Source: Chitinophaga pinensis
GTDB taxonomy: Bacteria; Bacteroidota; Bacteroidia; Chitinophagales; Chitinophagaceae
Length of the DNA stretch: 58,275 nt
Reading direction: 5' to 3'
Assembly (NCBI GenBank): GCA_945878115.1
Contig: CAMDVD010000017.1
Span: 1-58,275 of the forward strand
The notes beneath the pieces are model-generated. The model ran no database searches, was not told the origin of the DNA, and saw only the letters and a program-made list of their open reading frames with translations. The position numbers and the translations under genes were made by a program. This document shows positions 1-9,733 of this stretch, piece after piece (the stretch's first letter is position 1; every line of letters starts with the position of its first letter).

Positions 1-479
1 CTTACAATTCTTTGCTTTTCCTGAATTTCTTTTTGTAGACTCTGAGACCAATTCAGATAATTAGGAGTAACAAAGTTCACAAGCTCTGTATCCAAAATTG
101 GAGTCTCTTTCCATTTTGTTGTTTCAAATTTATTGGTTGGAAAACTTTCAAAAAAATCTTTGTCAGGATTTGTAAAATAGGTTGCCATTTCATCATTCAA
201 TGTATAAATCTCAAAGGTAAATCCTTCGCCTCTTATTCCAATTTCATCATACCTATAATCATTCCAACACCAAAATTTTCTACCTGTTAATTCTTCTGTT
301 TTATTTCTAAAATCTAAATCTGCAGCTAACGGAATTAGTCTTAATTCCCAACAAATAATTAAAGTTAATAATCCAAGAGTAATTAGATTATAAGTTGCTT
401 TTGCAGCTTTTTTTTGACGATAAAGTTTAACAATCCAAGTTGTCCAAATTATAATTACAATCAGAACTAAAATAAGCAA
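1..479 (-). CDS. Unknown membrane-anchored protein, 3' end outside the window
   Basis: I translated the minus strand from about 518 down to the window edge and found it open throughout. It begins with a strongly hydrophobic stretch (LLLILVLIVIIIWTTWIV), then a short basic segment, a second hydrophobic stretch (LITLGLLTLIICW), and a soluble part rich in aromatic and acidic residues. This suggests two membrane segments and an exposed C-terminal domain. I do not recognise the family. No ATG precedes the first membrane segment in frame: a TAA lies in frame at 521-519, so TTG at 479 or an unusual codon would have to start it. The only nearby ATG (577), 18 bases after the era stop, runs into that TAA after 15 codons. 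The two hairpins at 495-559 sit exactly in this 5' region, so the gene may have been disrupted there. Confidence 0.5.
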   Translation of the reverse strand, partial: MLILVLIVIIIWTTWIVKLYRQKKAAKATYNLITLGLLTLIICWELRLIPLAADLDFRNKTEELTGRKFWCWNDYRYDEIGIRGEGFTFEIYTLNDEMATYFTNPDKDFFESFPTNKFETTKWKETPILDTELVNFVTPNYLNWSQSLQKEIQEKQRIV

Positions 480-494
480 TAAAAATATTACGCC

Positions 495-559
495 ATTGTT
501 GGTGTTATCACCAACAATTTATTTGCCATTTCCGCCGTTGTTGGTGCGCTCACCAACAA
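495..559. repeat. Pair of near-identical hairpins, 42-bp period
   Basis: Two inverted repeats lie 42 bases apart. The first, 495-518, has ten-base arms ATTGTTGGTG/CACCAACAAT around TTAT. The second, 538-559, has nine-base arms TTGTTGGTG/CACCAACAA around CGCT. Each is preceded by CGCC. Arms are conserved while loops differ, as expected of a selected structure or a small palindromic repeat family. They lie just downstream of era (minus strand) and could end its transcript, although neither has a clear U-tract. Confidence 0.7.
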
Positions 560-583
560 TTTTCATAAATAATTACACATATC

Positions 584-1459
584 CTAATACCCATATTCTT
601 TCAAATACAAATCATTATTACGCCAGTCTTTGCGCACTTTTACATGTAGCTCTAGAAATACTTTTCGGGCTATAAATTTCTCAATATCTTCTCGTGCGTC
701 TTGCCCAATTTTTTTTATCATGCTGCCGCCTTTGCCTATGATAATTGCTTTTTGGGTTTCGCGGCTCACTACTATATCTGCTACGATTTTGGTTAGGGTA
801 GTTTTTTCTTCATATTGTCGAATCAATATAGCAGCATGATAGGGTAGCTCTTCGTCAAGTAAGAAGAATAGTTTTTCTCTTATCATTTCGGCTGCAAAAA
901 AACGCATGGGCTTGTCGGTCAATGTATCTTCATCATAATAAGCAGGCATGGCTGGTAATAGGTCTACGATGGCTTGCAACAGGGTATCAATATGTGTATT
1001 TTTTAAGGCAGATATTTCTACAATCTTTTTTACTTGTTTGAGTGTAGAAAAACGTTCTTTGATATGCGCTACTTTATTTGCCTTCTGTTTATCTATTTTA
1101 TTGATAACGATGATGGTGGATTGCTTGGACTTGATGAGATCCAACATGGCAAGATTTTCTTCGACATCATCATTGACGTCAAGAATATAAATGATAATGT
1201 CGGTTCCTTGCTTTACCAAGTCTACTTCATGCATCATACGTTCATGCAATTTGTATTTGCTGTGGAGTAGTCCTGGAGTGTCCGAAAAAACGATTTGGTA
1301 GTTTTTTTCGGTCAAAATGCCCATTATTTTGTTTCTAGTGGTTTGAACCTTGGGAGAAACGATAGCTAATTTTTCGCCCAATAAAATGTTCAGAAGTGTT
1401 GATTTTCCTGCGTTTGGCTTGCCAAATATTCCTACGAAACCACTTTTAAATTCTTCCAT
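584..1459 (-). CDS. era: GTPase Era, 30S ribosome assembly factor
   Basis: Era binds the 3' end of 16S rRNA and helps mature the 30S subunit at the inner face of the membrane. The 291-residue length is normal for the family. The N-terminal GTPase domain shows G1 (GKPNAGKST, residues 13-21), the G2 region with QTTR, G3 (DTPG), G4 (NKID) and G5 (SAL). The C-terminal KH domain shows the GxxG loop (IIIGKGGSMIKKIG). The start is the ATG at 1459; a TAnnTTTG promoter box (1465-1472, minus strand) ends five bases before it, so the mRNA has almost no leader. It is divergent from tRNA-fMet, and a second double GTPase gene, der, follows that tRNA. Confidence 0.97.
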   Translation of the reverse strand: MEEFKSGFVGIFGKPNAGKSTLLNILLGEKLAIVSPKVQTTRNKIMGILTEKNYQIVFSDTPGLLHSKYKLHERMMHEVDLVKQGTDIIIYILDVNDDVEENLAMLDLIKSKQSTIIVINKIDKQKANKVAHIKERFSTLKQVKKIVEISALKNTHIDTLLQAIVDLLPAMPAYYDEDTLTDKPMRFFAAEMIREKLFFLLDEELPYHAAILIRQYEEKTTLTKIVADIVVSRETQKAIIIGKGGSMIKKIGQDAREDIEKFIARKVFLELHVKVRKDWRNNDLYLKEYGY

Positions 1460-1464
1460 TAGGA

Positions 1465-1472
1465 CAAAGATA
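1465..1472 (-). promoter_or_regulatory. -7 box of the era promoter
   Basis: The minus strand reads TATCTTTG, a full match to the Bacteroidetes -7 consensus TAnnTTTG, ending five bases before the era ATG. I see no TTG at the expected -33 position. The spacing predicts a nearly leaderless era mRNA. Confidence 0.55.
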
Positions 1473-1482
1473 ACAAGCTAAA

Positions 1483-1513
1483 TTGGTAGGTGAAGCTTTT
1501 TTGATTACATTTG
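1483..1513 (+). promoter_or_regulatory. Promoter of tRNA-fMet
   Basis: TTG (1483-1485), a 20-base spacer and TACATTTG (1506-1513) match the Bacteroidetes TTG/TAnnTTTG promoter. The tRNA starts at 1517, so transcription would begin at or just before the mature 5' end. It is back to back with the era promoter. Confidence 0.7.
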
Positions 1514-1516
1514 CAC

Positions 1517-1588
<72 letters not shown>

Positions 1589-1591
1589 CTA

Positions 1592-1628
1592 AAAAAAATG
1601 GCAGGGTTATCTTTGCCATTTTTATTTT
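1592..1628 (+). terminator. Terminator of tRNA-fMet
   Basis: AAATGGCA and TGCCATTT form a stem around a ten-base loop, followed by a run of T with few interruptions. It begins a few bases after the tRNA. Confidence 0.75.
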
Positions 1629-1713
1629 TATATAGAAAAAATAAAAATTCTACCTTTCAAAATCCTTTCCAAGAGATTAAACCAATTTTCATCATTCAAA
1701 ATTTAAAATTACT

Positions 1714-3015
1714 ATGTATACTATCGCTGTCGTAGGCAGACCTAATGTAGGTAAATCCACTCTCTTTAATCGTTTGATTGGAGAACGAAAAGCAATCGTA
1801 GATGATGTAAGTGGTGTAACTCGTGATCGTCAGTATGGTGAAAGTGAATGGAATGGTAAGACATTTCATGTGATTGATACTGGTGGATATGTTGCGAATG
1901 GCGTGGATATTTTTGAAAAAGAAATTCGCCAACAAGTTGAAATAGCTTTGCGTGAAGCAAATGTGATTGTGTTTGTAGTAGATGTAACTAGCGGTGTAAT
2001 AGGCTTGGATGAAGAATTTGCACAATTGCTTCATAGAACCACGAAGCCGGTTTTATTGGTCGTAAATAAAGTGGATAATAGTCGTCGTCAGGTGGATGGC
2101 ACAGAGTTTTATAGTTTGGGTTTTGAAAATATTCATTTTGTATCATCCTTATCAGGAAGTGGAACGGGTGATTTATTGGATGAGGTTACGAATTTAATGA
2201 AGGAAGATGGTCAGAGCTTGGATAATGATTTGCCAAAAATTGCAATCATTGGTCAACCAAATGCTGGTAAATCCTCTCTTTTGAATTCTTTAGTTGGTGA
2301 AGAAAGAACTATCGTTTCGGATATTGCTGGCACCACAAGAGATAGTATACATACCAAATACAAATCGTTTGGGAAGGAATTTATTTTAATAGATACAGCA
2401 GGTCTTAGAAAGAAAAGTGCGGAGAAAGAAGATATAGAATTTTATTCTACAATCCGCGCTGTGAAGGCATTAGAAGATGCTGATGTTTGTATGTTAATGA
2501 TAGATGCTACCAAAGGCGTGACGTCGCAAGATGTGAATATTTTCAGCTTGGCTACTAGAAAAGGCAAAGGCATTCTTGTATTGGTTAATAAATGGGATTT
2601 GGTAGAGAAAGATACCATGACTTCCAAAAAAGTAGAATTAGAAATAAAAAAGAAAATGGAGCCGTTTGTCGATTTTCCTATTCTATTTATTTCTGCAACC
2701 GAAAAGCAAAGAATTCATAAAGCAATAGAAGAAGCCTTGGTTGTGTTTGAAAATAGAAAATTAAAAATTAGTACATCGGTATTGAATGATGTGATGTTGA
2801 AAGAAATACAACACTATCCACCGCCATTTTATCGAGGTAATGCAGTGTCTATTAAATTCATGACGCAATTGCCAGTGGAAGTTCCATCCTTTGCATTTTT
2901 CAGCAATCATCCAGAAGAAGTAAAAGTGGCTTATCGTAACTTTTTGGAAAATAAATTACGTTCCCATTTTAATTTTAAAGGGGTTCCTATGCGATTGTTT
3001 TTCCGCAAAAAATAA
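1714..3015 (+). CDS. der: GTPase Der (EngA), 50S ribosome assembly
   Basis: Der is an essential GTPase of 50S subunit assembly with two consecutive G domains. Both are plain: GRPNVGKST (residues 8-16) with DTGG, NKVD and SSL, then GQPNAGKSS (about 180-188) with DTAGLRKK, NKWD and SAT. The C-terminal KH-like domain ends in MRLFFRKK, as is usual. The 433-residue length is normal. The ATG at 1714 gives the conserved N-terminus MYTIAVVGRPNVGKST. It is convergent with ftsK, with only 23 bases between the stops. Confidence 0.97.
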   Translation: MYTIAVVGRPNVGKSTLFNRLIGERKAIVDDVSGVTRDRQYGESEWNGKTFHVIDTGGYVANGVDIFEKEIRQQVEIALREANVIVFVVDVTSGVIGLDEEFAQLLHRTTKPVLLVVNKVDNSRRQVDGTEFYSLGFENIHFVSSLSGSGTGDLLDEVTNLMKEDGQSLDNDLPKIAIIGQPNAGKSSLLNSLVGEERTIVSDIAGTTRDSIHTKYKSFGKEFILIDTAGLRKKSAEKEDIEFYSTIRAVKALEDADVCMLMIDATKGVTSQDVNIFSLATRKGKGILVLVNKWDLVEKDTMTSKKVELEIKKKMEPFVDFPILFISATEKQRIHKAIEEALVVFENRKLKISTSVLNDVMLKEIQHYPPPFYRGNAVSIKFMTQLPVEVPSFAFFSNHPEEVKVAYRNFLENKLRSHFNFKGVPMRLFFRKK

Positions 3016-3038
3016 TAAAAACTACAAGCTTAATTTTT

Positions 3039-5552
3039 TTATCGTGATGCGATAATGCGTAATATTTCATCCAATTCGGATTCGGTATGCACCATTAATT
3101 CTCGAGGTTTTCCGCCTGTACTTGCACCAACTATACCAGCGCCTTCTAATTGATCCATGATGCGTCCAGCTCGGTTATATCCTAAGTTGAATCTTCTTTG
3201 TAACATTGATGTAGAGCCACTTCCAGAGGTTACAACCAAACGTGCGCATTCGCCAAACATAGGGTCTACTTCTTTAAGCGATTTGCTACTCATTGTATTT
3301 AAATCACCACCTTCACTACCTTCATATTCTGGTAAATCAAAGGCGGTTGGATAACCTTGTTGATTGCCAATAAACTCGACGATTCTTTCCACTTCTGGGG
3401 TATCCACAAATGCACATTGCACACGTACCAATTCACTGCCATTGAGTATGAGCATATCACCTTGTCCAATCAATTGTTCCGCACCTCCTGAATCTAAAAT
3501 GGTTCGGGAATCTACTTTTGCAGAAACTCGAAACGCTAATCGTGTTGGGAAATTTGCTTTAATTGTACCTGTAATAACATTTACGGAAGGTCTTTGTGTT
3601 GCAATAATTAAATGAATCCCAACAGCACGCGCTAACTGAGCAATACGAGCTATAGGCATTTCTACTTCTTTGCCCGCAGTCATGATTAAATCCGCAAATT
3701 CGTCTACTACAAGTACAATAAATGGTAAGTATTGATGACCTTTTGTTGGTAGTAATTTACGTTTGATAAATTTTTCATTATACTCCTTAATATTTCTAAC
3801 GCCTGCATCTTTAAGTAAATCGTATCGATTATCCATTTCAATACATAGTGCATTCAATGTATTAATTACTTTTTTGGTATCTGTAATGATTGCGTCTTCT
3901 TCATTTGGCAATTTTGCTAAGAAATGTTTCTCAATAACTTTATAAATAGATAGTTCTACTTTTTTCGGATCTACCATTACAAATTTTAATTGGGATGGGT
4001 GTTTTTTGTATAAAAGGGAAACTAAGATGGTGTTGATTCCGACAGATTTTCCTTGACCTGTTGCACCTGCCATCAATAAATGGGGCATTGTAGCTAAGTC
4101 AACAATGTAGTTTTCATTATCGATTTTTTTTCCTAATGCAATAGGCAAGCTAAAATTATTATTTTTAAACTTATCTGAAGAAATGAGCGTGCGCATAGAA
4201 ACAAATTGTTTCTTTAAATTAGGCACTTCAATTCCAATGGTGCCTTTACCTGGAATAGGTGCAATTATACGTATACCAAGCGCAGAAAGGCTTAACGCGA
4301 TATCATCTTCTAGGTTTCTGATTTTAGAAATACGTACACCTTCAGATGGAACTATTTCATACAAGGTAACGGTTGGGCCAACGGTTGCGGATATTTTAGC
4401 AATGCTAATGCCAAAACTTTTTAAAGTATTAATAATTTGATTTTTGTTCTGTTCTAGTTCTTCTTTATTGATAGAAATATTTTCAGTGCCTCGTTGTTCT
4501 AATAAATCTAATGTCGGAAATTGGTAATTTCTCAATTCGAGAGATGGATCATATGGCTCAAGGCTAGCTACGGAAATGTGGTCATCGGTAATTTCAGTAG
4601 TTTTTTCTTCTTTCGCCACCACCTCTAAAGTTAAATCGGCATTGCTCTTTTCTTGAACGCTTGTGTTTGTTTGTTCAATGTCAAATGGTATGGAAGATTC
4701 AATTTCGGAAGAAGGTTTGAAAGCTGGTTCATTAATTACATTTTCGTCTAATTCGATTTTATTCACTTCTTCTGATAATTCTATAATTGGTTCAACCTTA
4801 GTCTTCTTCACTGGTAATTGTATAGATTTATCTATTTCTAGAATAGGTTCTGCTGAAGTCAACGGCTGAGGTGTAATCTTAGCATCTTCTGTATCTATTT
4901 TTTTAGGAAAAAGTTGATGCCAAATTGGTAATTTAATAATCGGGTTAAATGCAATAATGATGAAAGTTAATGCTAGTCCCAGAATTAAAAATAAAGTACC
5001 AATTGAACCTGCAAAATGATTAAGATACGAAACAACTTGATTTCCTAAAGCCCCTCCATAGGGGAAATCATGACTTTCCTTCGGTAAGAAAAAAGCAAGA
5101 ACTGGAGAAAGTAAAAAAATAAAAAGGATACAATGAAAAAAGGATCTCAAAGTGGATGCAATTCGTTTGTGTAGAAAAAGATTTAACCCCCAAACACCAA
5201 AGAAGATAATGGATAAAAAAGCGGGAAGTCCAAATCCATTATAGATTAGAGCATGAGATACGTATGCACCTAATCGCCCAGCCTGATTGGCAACAGTCCC
5301 TTTTTCATACAATAAAAAATCTAGTGTATTATTAGAATTAAAAACATATGCCTGATCATGTTGCCAAGTGAACAAGTAGGAGCCAAGCGCAACAAGCAGA
5401 AAAATAGCAAATAAGATAAAAAGCAAGCCAACTATTTTCTTCAATCGCCCGTCTGTCAACATGGTAAAACGAGAATTTTGACTACTTTTGGATGTAATTT
5501 TAGATGATTTTTTTTTTAGATTTGTTCCATTTTGTGAGTTGCTCTTTGCCAT
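3039..5552 (-). CDS. ftsK: DNA translocase FtsK/SpoIIIE
   Basis: FtsK is a septum-anchored hexameric motor that pumps chromosome ends and supports dimer resolution. The N-terminus is basic and Ser/Asn-rich, followed by about four membrane segments within the first 210 residues. A low-complexity acidic linker (about 220-345) follows, then the motor with Walker A (GATGQGKS) and Walker B (VVDEFADL). The C-terminal gamma winged helix, which reads the polar sequence motifs, is present (MLQRRFNLGYNRAGRIMDQLE). About 837 residues. A TTG three codons upstream (5559-5561) also opens the frame, but the ATG at 5552 gives MAKSNS and lies seven bases from the -7 box, so I chose it. Confidence 0.95.
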   Translation of the reverse strand: MAKSNSQNGTNLKKKSSKITSKSSQNSRFTMLTDGRLKKIVGLLFILFAIFLLVALGSYLFTWQHDQAYVFNSNNTLDFLLYEKGTVANQAGRLGAYVSHALIYNGFGLPAFLSIIFFGVWGLNLFLHKRIASTLRSFFHCILFIFLLSPVLAFFLPKESHDFPYGGALGNQVVSYLNHFAGSIGTLFLILGLALTFIIIAFNPIIKLPIWHQLFPKKIDTEDAKITPQPLTSAEPILEIDKSIQLPVKKTKVEPIIELSEEVNKIELDENVINEPAFKPSSEIESSIPFDIEQTNTSVQEKSNADLTLEVVAKEEKTTEITDDHISVASLEPYDPSLELRNYQFPTLDLLEQRGTENISINKEELEQNKNQIINTLKSFGISIAKISATVGPTVTLYEIVPSEGVRISKIRNLEDDIALSLSALGIRIIAPIPGKGTIGIEVPNLKKQFVSMRTLISSDKFKNNNFSLPIALGKKIDNENYIVDLATMPHLLMAGATGQGKSVGINTILVSLLYKKHPSQLKFVMVDPKKVELSIYKVIEKHFLAKLPNEEDAIITDTKKVINTLNALCIEMDNRYDLLKDAGVRNIKEYNEKFIKRKLLPTKGHQYLPFIVLVVDEFADLIMTAGKEVEMPIARIAQLARAVGIHLIIATQRPSVNVITGTIKANFPTRLAFRVSAKVDSRTILDSGGAEQLIGQGDMLILNGSELVRVQCAFVDTPEVERIVEFIGNQQGYPTAFDLPEYEGSEGGDLNTMSSKSLKEVDPMFGECARLVVTSGSGSTSMLQRRFNLGYNRAGRIMDQLEGAGIVGASTGGKPRELMVHTESELDEILRIIASR

Positions 5553-5558
5553 TAGGTA

Positions 5559-5566
5559 CAAACGTA
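5559..5566 (-). promoter_or_regulatory. -7 box of the ftsK promoter
   Basis: The minus strand reads TACGTTTG, matching TAnnTTTG, ending seven bases before the ftsK ATG. No -33 TTG is seen. The box overlaps the alternative TTG codon, which argues against that start. Confidence 0.45.
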
Positions 5567-5656
5567 CATCAATTCTGCGAAAAATTTAGAACCATAGAAA
5601 TGAAAAATAGAAATTGATTAGTTTAAAAAAAGAATTAAATTTGAAACCTAATAAAA

Positions 5657-8599
5657 ATGAAAAAGCTAGAAAATAAAAGAGATAAAATGAAAAGTATTAA
5701 TCATTTGGTAAGGATAGGGGTTAGTATTTGTCTACTTCTTCTCATTGGAAATACCGTAAAATCTCAAATAACCGTTGCTGGAAATCAGACTGCAAATATT
5801 TTGGCACAAAGCCTAGTAGGGTCTGGTGTTAGTATCAGCAACCCTACGCTAAATTGTCCATCCGTCGCAAATGGAACCTTTGTTGTAACGCCTCCAAATA
5901 TTAGTAATTTGGGGTTACAAAGTGGAATAGTATTAACTTCAGGTGCGGCACAAACATTAGGTGCAACAACGGGATGTAATGCAGTAGGTGGTACATACAC
6001 AACTGCAAGTGGTGCTTCTGGAGATGCAGATTTAACGCTAGCTGGTGGTAACAATACATTCGATGCATGCGTTTTGGATTTTGATTTTGTTCCACTAGGA
6101 GATACTGTAAAATTTGATTATGTATTTGGATCTTGTGAATACCAAAGTTTCACTTGCACTTCATTTGGCGATATATTTGGATTTTTTATTAGTGGACCAG
6201 GTATTACAGGTCCTTATTCAAATGGCGCTGTTAATATAGCTTTAGTTCCAGGTACTAGTTGTCCAGTTGGAGTTAACACAATCAATGGGTCAACGCAAAA
6301 CCCTTGTGGAAATGTAAATGCACCATGTGCTCCACCAAACAATGCATTATTTGTAAATAATCTTGGAGGACCTTCTGTTGCTTATAATGGATTTACACAA
6401 GTGTTGCAAGCAGTCGCTATTGTTCAACCTTGTTCAACATATCACTTGAAATTGGCTGTTTCTGATGCATCAGATGGCGTATTGGATACTGGCGTATTTT
6501 TAAAGGAAGGTAGCCTCTCATCAAATTCAATTACATTTACACCAATATCTTCTTTGTTATTACCTGATCCGTATATTGTAGAAGGATGTGCTTCTGGATT
6601 TGTTAAAGTAAGAAGACCTATTGCAGGCCCATTGCCTTATGTAATTAATTATCAATTAGGCGGTTCAGCAACTTATCCAGCAGATTATTCAGTTACAACT
6701 ATTCCAGGTGGTGCCCCTTTTGGACAAGTAATTATTCCTGCAAACGATACAGTAGCTTATATAGTGTTATCTGCTAATCAAGATTTTATCAATGAACCTT
6801 TAGAAGAAATAAAAATTTATCAATTAGCAGCTTGTTCTAATAATATTGTGGATAGTGTAAGTTTGTTTATTAGTGATACCATTCAAATGCATATTATTAC
6901 GCCAGATACAGCTATTTGTAGGGAAGATAGTGTCCATATTTTAGTATATGGAAGTGATTCGTTGAGCTATACATGGACACCAACAACTAATATTAATAAC
7001 CCTAACATCAAGGAACCTTCCGTAAGTCCAAATACAACAACAAATTATGTCGTTTGTGCTACTCTTCCAAATTCAGGATGTGCACCGAAATGTGATACGA
7101 TTGCTATTACCATCAATCAACCTCCTAATGTGTTTATTGGAAACGATACCATTATTTGTCGAACAATGGCAATCCAGTTTAATCCAGTAATTACGCCATC
7201 GCAAGCTTATACATACACTTGGGGAGGCTCAGCAATAGGAAGTTTGAGCGGAACAAACATTTCAAATCCAATTGGTACATTCAATGTTGTTGGCAATTAT
7301 AATTTAACCTTGCATGTTGAGCCACAAGCACTAGGATGTGAAGGAGATGATACGATTAAAATTAGAATATTACCTGATACATTGATCCTACACAACGGTG
7401 ATACAACGGTTTGTAAAGGTGCCACTGTACCTATCAATGTGACTGGACATCCCTTATTTACTTACAATTGGACTCCGCCTACTTATCTTAATAATCCTTT
7501 CATAGAGGATCCAATTTCGAATCCAGATACTGTAATTACGTATACCGTTCAAGCTAGTTTCCCAGGGTGCGTTATCCCTCCTAAATCATTCGATATTGAT
7601 GTTCAACCCGTACCAATTATTGATGCAGGACCAGATCGATTTATATGTAATTGGGATACTGCACAATTAAAGATAAATGTTGATCCAAATTGGTATACCA
7701 ATTATGCTTACAGTTGGTCCCCATTCATTGATTTAAATGATGGATCTATTGTAAATCCAGTTTTTACTGGGCATACCTCTAGCAATTTAGAAATAATAGT
7801 GACAACGCCTATTGGTTGTTCTGATACGGATAATATTTTCATTACTGTTTATCCTACTGAATTTGCAACCATTACACCTGAAACAAAGACTATTTGCCCA
7901 AATGATTCTGTTCAATACAGTTCGATTGGTGGCGTGAATTATGTTTGGACACCTAATATTTATTTAAATAGTGCTACAATTCCAAATCCAATTTCTAAAC
8001 CTGATTTTCCTATTGATTACACTATTTATTCAACTAGTGCGTTTGGATGTCAAGATACGGATGTGGTGCGCATTAACGTAGTTTCAGGAGCAGTACTAAA
8101 TGCTGGTGAGGATATTACCTTATATCCTGGGGAGTCTATTGAATTGAATCCTACAGGAAATTGTTCTTTTTATTCTTGGTTCCCAAATTATCATTTAACG
8201 AATGATAAAATAAAAAATCCAATAGCCGACCCTCCAGTTACTACCCAATATTTTGTAAAAGGTGTAACTGAATATGGATGTGAAATAGAAGATTCAATTA
8301 CGATTAGGATTTCTCCAGAAACATTATTAGATTTGCCTAATGCCTTCAGTCCAGGTGCTGGAACAAGCATAAATGACGAACTAAGAATTATAAAAAGAGG
8401 AATCGCTACATTGAAATTCTTTAGAATATATAATAGGTGGGGACAATTGGTTTTTGAAACTACTGATATATATAAAGGATGGAATGGAAGATTAAATGGA
8501 GCAATCCAACCGCTTGGCGTGTATGTTTATGTCATTGATGCTATCACTTCAACTGGAAAGAGATTTACAAAACAAGGAAACGTAACTTTAATAAGATAA
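5657..8599 (+). CDS. Large secreted adhesin-like protein, T9SS type B C-terminal domain
   Basis: This is a 980-residue exported protein. A charged start (MKKLENKRDK) precedes a signal peptide (VRIGVSICLLLLIGNTVKSQ); the ATG at 5687 could be the true start. Residues about 40-270 look like the choice-of-anchor L type (GLQSGIVLTSGAAQTLGATTG...). A Calx-beta-like stretch and a series of Ig/PKD-like modules follow, marked by recurring Y.W.P....L.N....NP patterns with Cys pairs. The last 90 residues (LPNAFSP..., FFRIYNRWGQLVFET, GWNGRLNG) are the gliding-motility-associated type B sorting domain, so the type IX system should export it. The next two genes encode a PorP/SprF protein and a PorE-like protein, the usual partners of type B substrates. 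Ligand unknown. Confidence 0.88.
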   Translation: MKKLENKRDKMKSINHLVRIGVSICLLLLIGNTVKSQITVAGNQTANILAQSLVGSGVSISNPTLNCPSVANGTFVVTPPNISNLGLQSGIVLTSGAAQTLGATTGCNAVGGTYTTASGASGDADLTLAGGNNTFDACVLDFDFVPLGDTVKFDYVFGSCEYQSFTCTSFGDIFGFFISGPGITGPYSNGAVNIALVPGTSCPVGVNTINGSTQNPCGNVNAPCAPPNNALFVNNLGGPSVAYNGFTQVLQAVAIVQPCSTYHLKLAVSDASDGVLDTGVFLKEGSLSSNSITFTPISSLLLPDPYIVEGCASGFVKVRRPIAGPLPYVINYQLGGSATYPADYSVTTIPGGAPFGQVIIPANDTVAYIVLSANQDFINEPLEEIKIYQLAACSNNIVDSVSLFISDTIQMHIITPDTAICREDSVHILVYGSDSLSYTWTPTTNINNPNIKEPSVSPNTTTNYVVCATLPNSGCAPKCDTIAITINQPPNVFIGNDTIICRTMAIQFNPVITPSQAYTYTWGGSAIGSLSGTNISNPIGTFNVVGNYNLTLHVEPQALGCEGDDTIKIRILPDTLILHNGDTTVCKGATVPINVTGHPLFTYNWTPPTYLNNPFIEDPISNPDTVITYTVQASFPGCVIPPKSFDIDVQPVPIIDAGPDRFICNWDTAQLKINVDPNWYTNYAYSWSPFIDLNDGSIVNPVFTGHTSSNLEIIVTTPIGCSDTDNIFITVYPTEFATITPETKTICPNDSVQYSSIGGVNYVWTPNIYLNSATIPNPISKPDFPIDYTIYSTSAFGCQDTDVVRINVVSGAVLNAGEDITLYPGESIELNPTGNCSFYSWFPNYHLTNDKIKNPIADPPVTTQYFVKGVTEYGCEIEDSITIRISPETLLDLPNAFSPGAGTSINDELRIIKRGIATLKFFRIYNRWGQLVFETTDIYKGWNGRLNGAIQPLGVYVYVIDAITSTGKRFTKQGNVTLIR

Positions 8600-8619
8600 T
8601 TAAAATTAGATTTTATCAA

Positions 8620-9660
8620 ATGAAATATTTTAAAATAATAAAACCATTGTTAGCAACTGTTTTAACTGTTGCAAATTTATTTTCTTCCCAAGCGCAAGAT
8701 ATTCATTTTACGCAATTTGATGGAGCGCCATTGATTCTAAATCCTGCACTTACAGGCGGATTTAATGGTATATATAGAGTATCAGGAATATATCGAAACC
8801 AATGGTCTAGTGTTACTACACCATTCGTCACTTTTGGTACTTCAGTAGATGCACCAATAAAAAGAGCAAGTAATGGTGATGATAATTTGGCCGCTGGTTT
8901 AACAATGTACAATGATCGATCTGGAGATGGAAATTTAGCTAATTTATCCATACTAGGATCTATTGCTTACCATAAATTTTTGGGTACAGAATCAAATAAA
9001 TCCCTTTCCGTTGGATTGCAAGGAGGGTATACCCAAAAGTCGATTGATTTGGCTCGTTTGTATTGGGGGGATGAATTTCATGATGGTGGTTTTCAAGCCG
9101 GGACAACTGGAGAACAAATTAATCCCAAAATTAAATATCTAACAGCCAATGCTGGCTTGACATGGCAACATGCAGTAAGTGAAAAAGTAGCTTATCAAAT
9201 TGGATTTTCAGGTCATAATTTAAATCAGCCGAAAGAATCATTTTTGAAAAAATCAAATAATGAAGTCGGCTTGGGAATGCGTATAAATGGACAATTAGGA
9301 GCAGTTATAAATGCTACAGATAGAATGAGCATTCGACCAGCTGTATTATATCAAACACAAACTGCCGCTTCAGAAATGATAGCTGGATCAGAATTTTTGT
9401 ATATTGTAGGTCAACCCGATATTCGATCATTTGCCACAGGAGTATTTCTTGGTGGTTGGTATAGATTAGGTGATGCAGCTCTTATTACTGGAGGATTAGA
9501 ATTTAAAGGAATACGTCTTGGTTTCGGTTACGATTATAATATTTCAGACTTAAATGTTGCATCTGGTGGCAATGGAGGTTTTGAAGTAACTGTTAGATAT
9601 GTGAAACCTAATCCATTAGATTTTGCACGCAGAGTTGTATTCCCTTGCTCAAGATTTTAA
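8620..9660 (+). CDS. PorP/SprF family T9SS outer-membrane protein
   Basis: A 346-residue beta-barrel protein with a signal peptide ending in SSQAQD and the family opening DIHFTQFDGAPLILNPALTGGFNGIYRVSGIYRNQWSS. The remainder alternates polar and hydrophobic residues with many Gly, as expected for a 14-strand barrel, and ends in an aromatic residue (CSRF). It lies 20 bases after the type B adhesin gene. Members of this family dock partner adhesins carrying type B domains to the surface, so it probably serves its upstream neighbour. The genome probably has several paralogues, so I do not name it porP. Confidence 0.9.
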   Translation: MKYFKIIKPLLATVLTVANLFSSQAQDIHFTQFDGAPLILNPALTGGFNGIYRVSGIYRNQWSSVTTPFVTFGTSVDAPIKRASNGDDNLAAGLTMYNDRSGDGNLANLSILGSIAYHKFLGTESNKSLSVGLQGGYTQKSIDLARLYWGDEFHDGGFQAGTTGEQINPKIKYLTANAGLTWQHAVSEKVAYQIGFSGHNLNQPKESFLKKSNNEVGLGMRINGQLGAVINATDRMSIRPAVLYQTQTAASEMIAGSEFLYIVGQPDIRSFATGVFLGGWYRLGDAALITGGLEFKGIRLGFGYDYNISDLNVASGGNGGFEVTVRYVKPNPLDFARRVVFPCSRF

Positions 9661-9661
9661 A

Positions 9662-9690
9662 AAAAACCGTTTAAGGTTTCCTTTTTAAAA
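9662..9690 (+). terminator. Weak terminator-like hairpin after the SprF gene
   Basis: AAACC and GGTTT pair around a six-base loop, followed by CCTTTTT. The short stem suggests partial termination before the next gene. Confidence 0.35.
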
Positions 9691-9733
9691 TTATTGCATA
9701 TATATTTACGCCTATATATAACATTTCAAAGAA

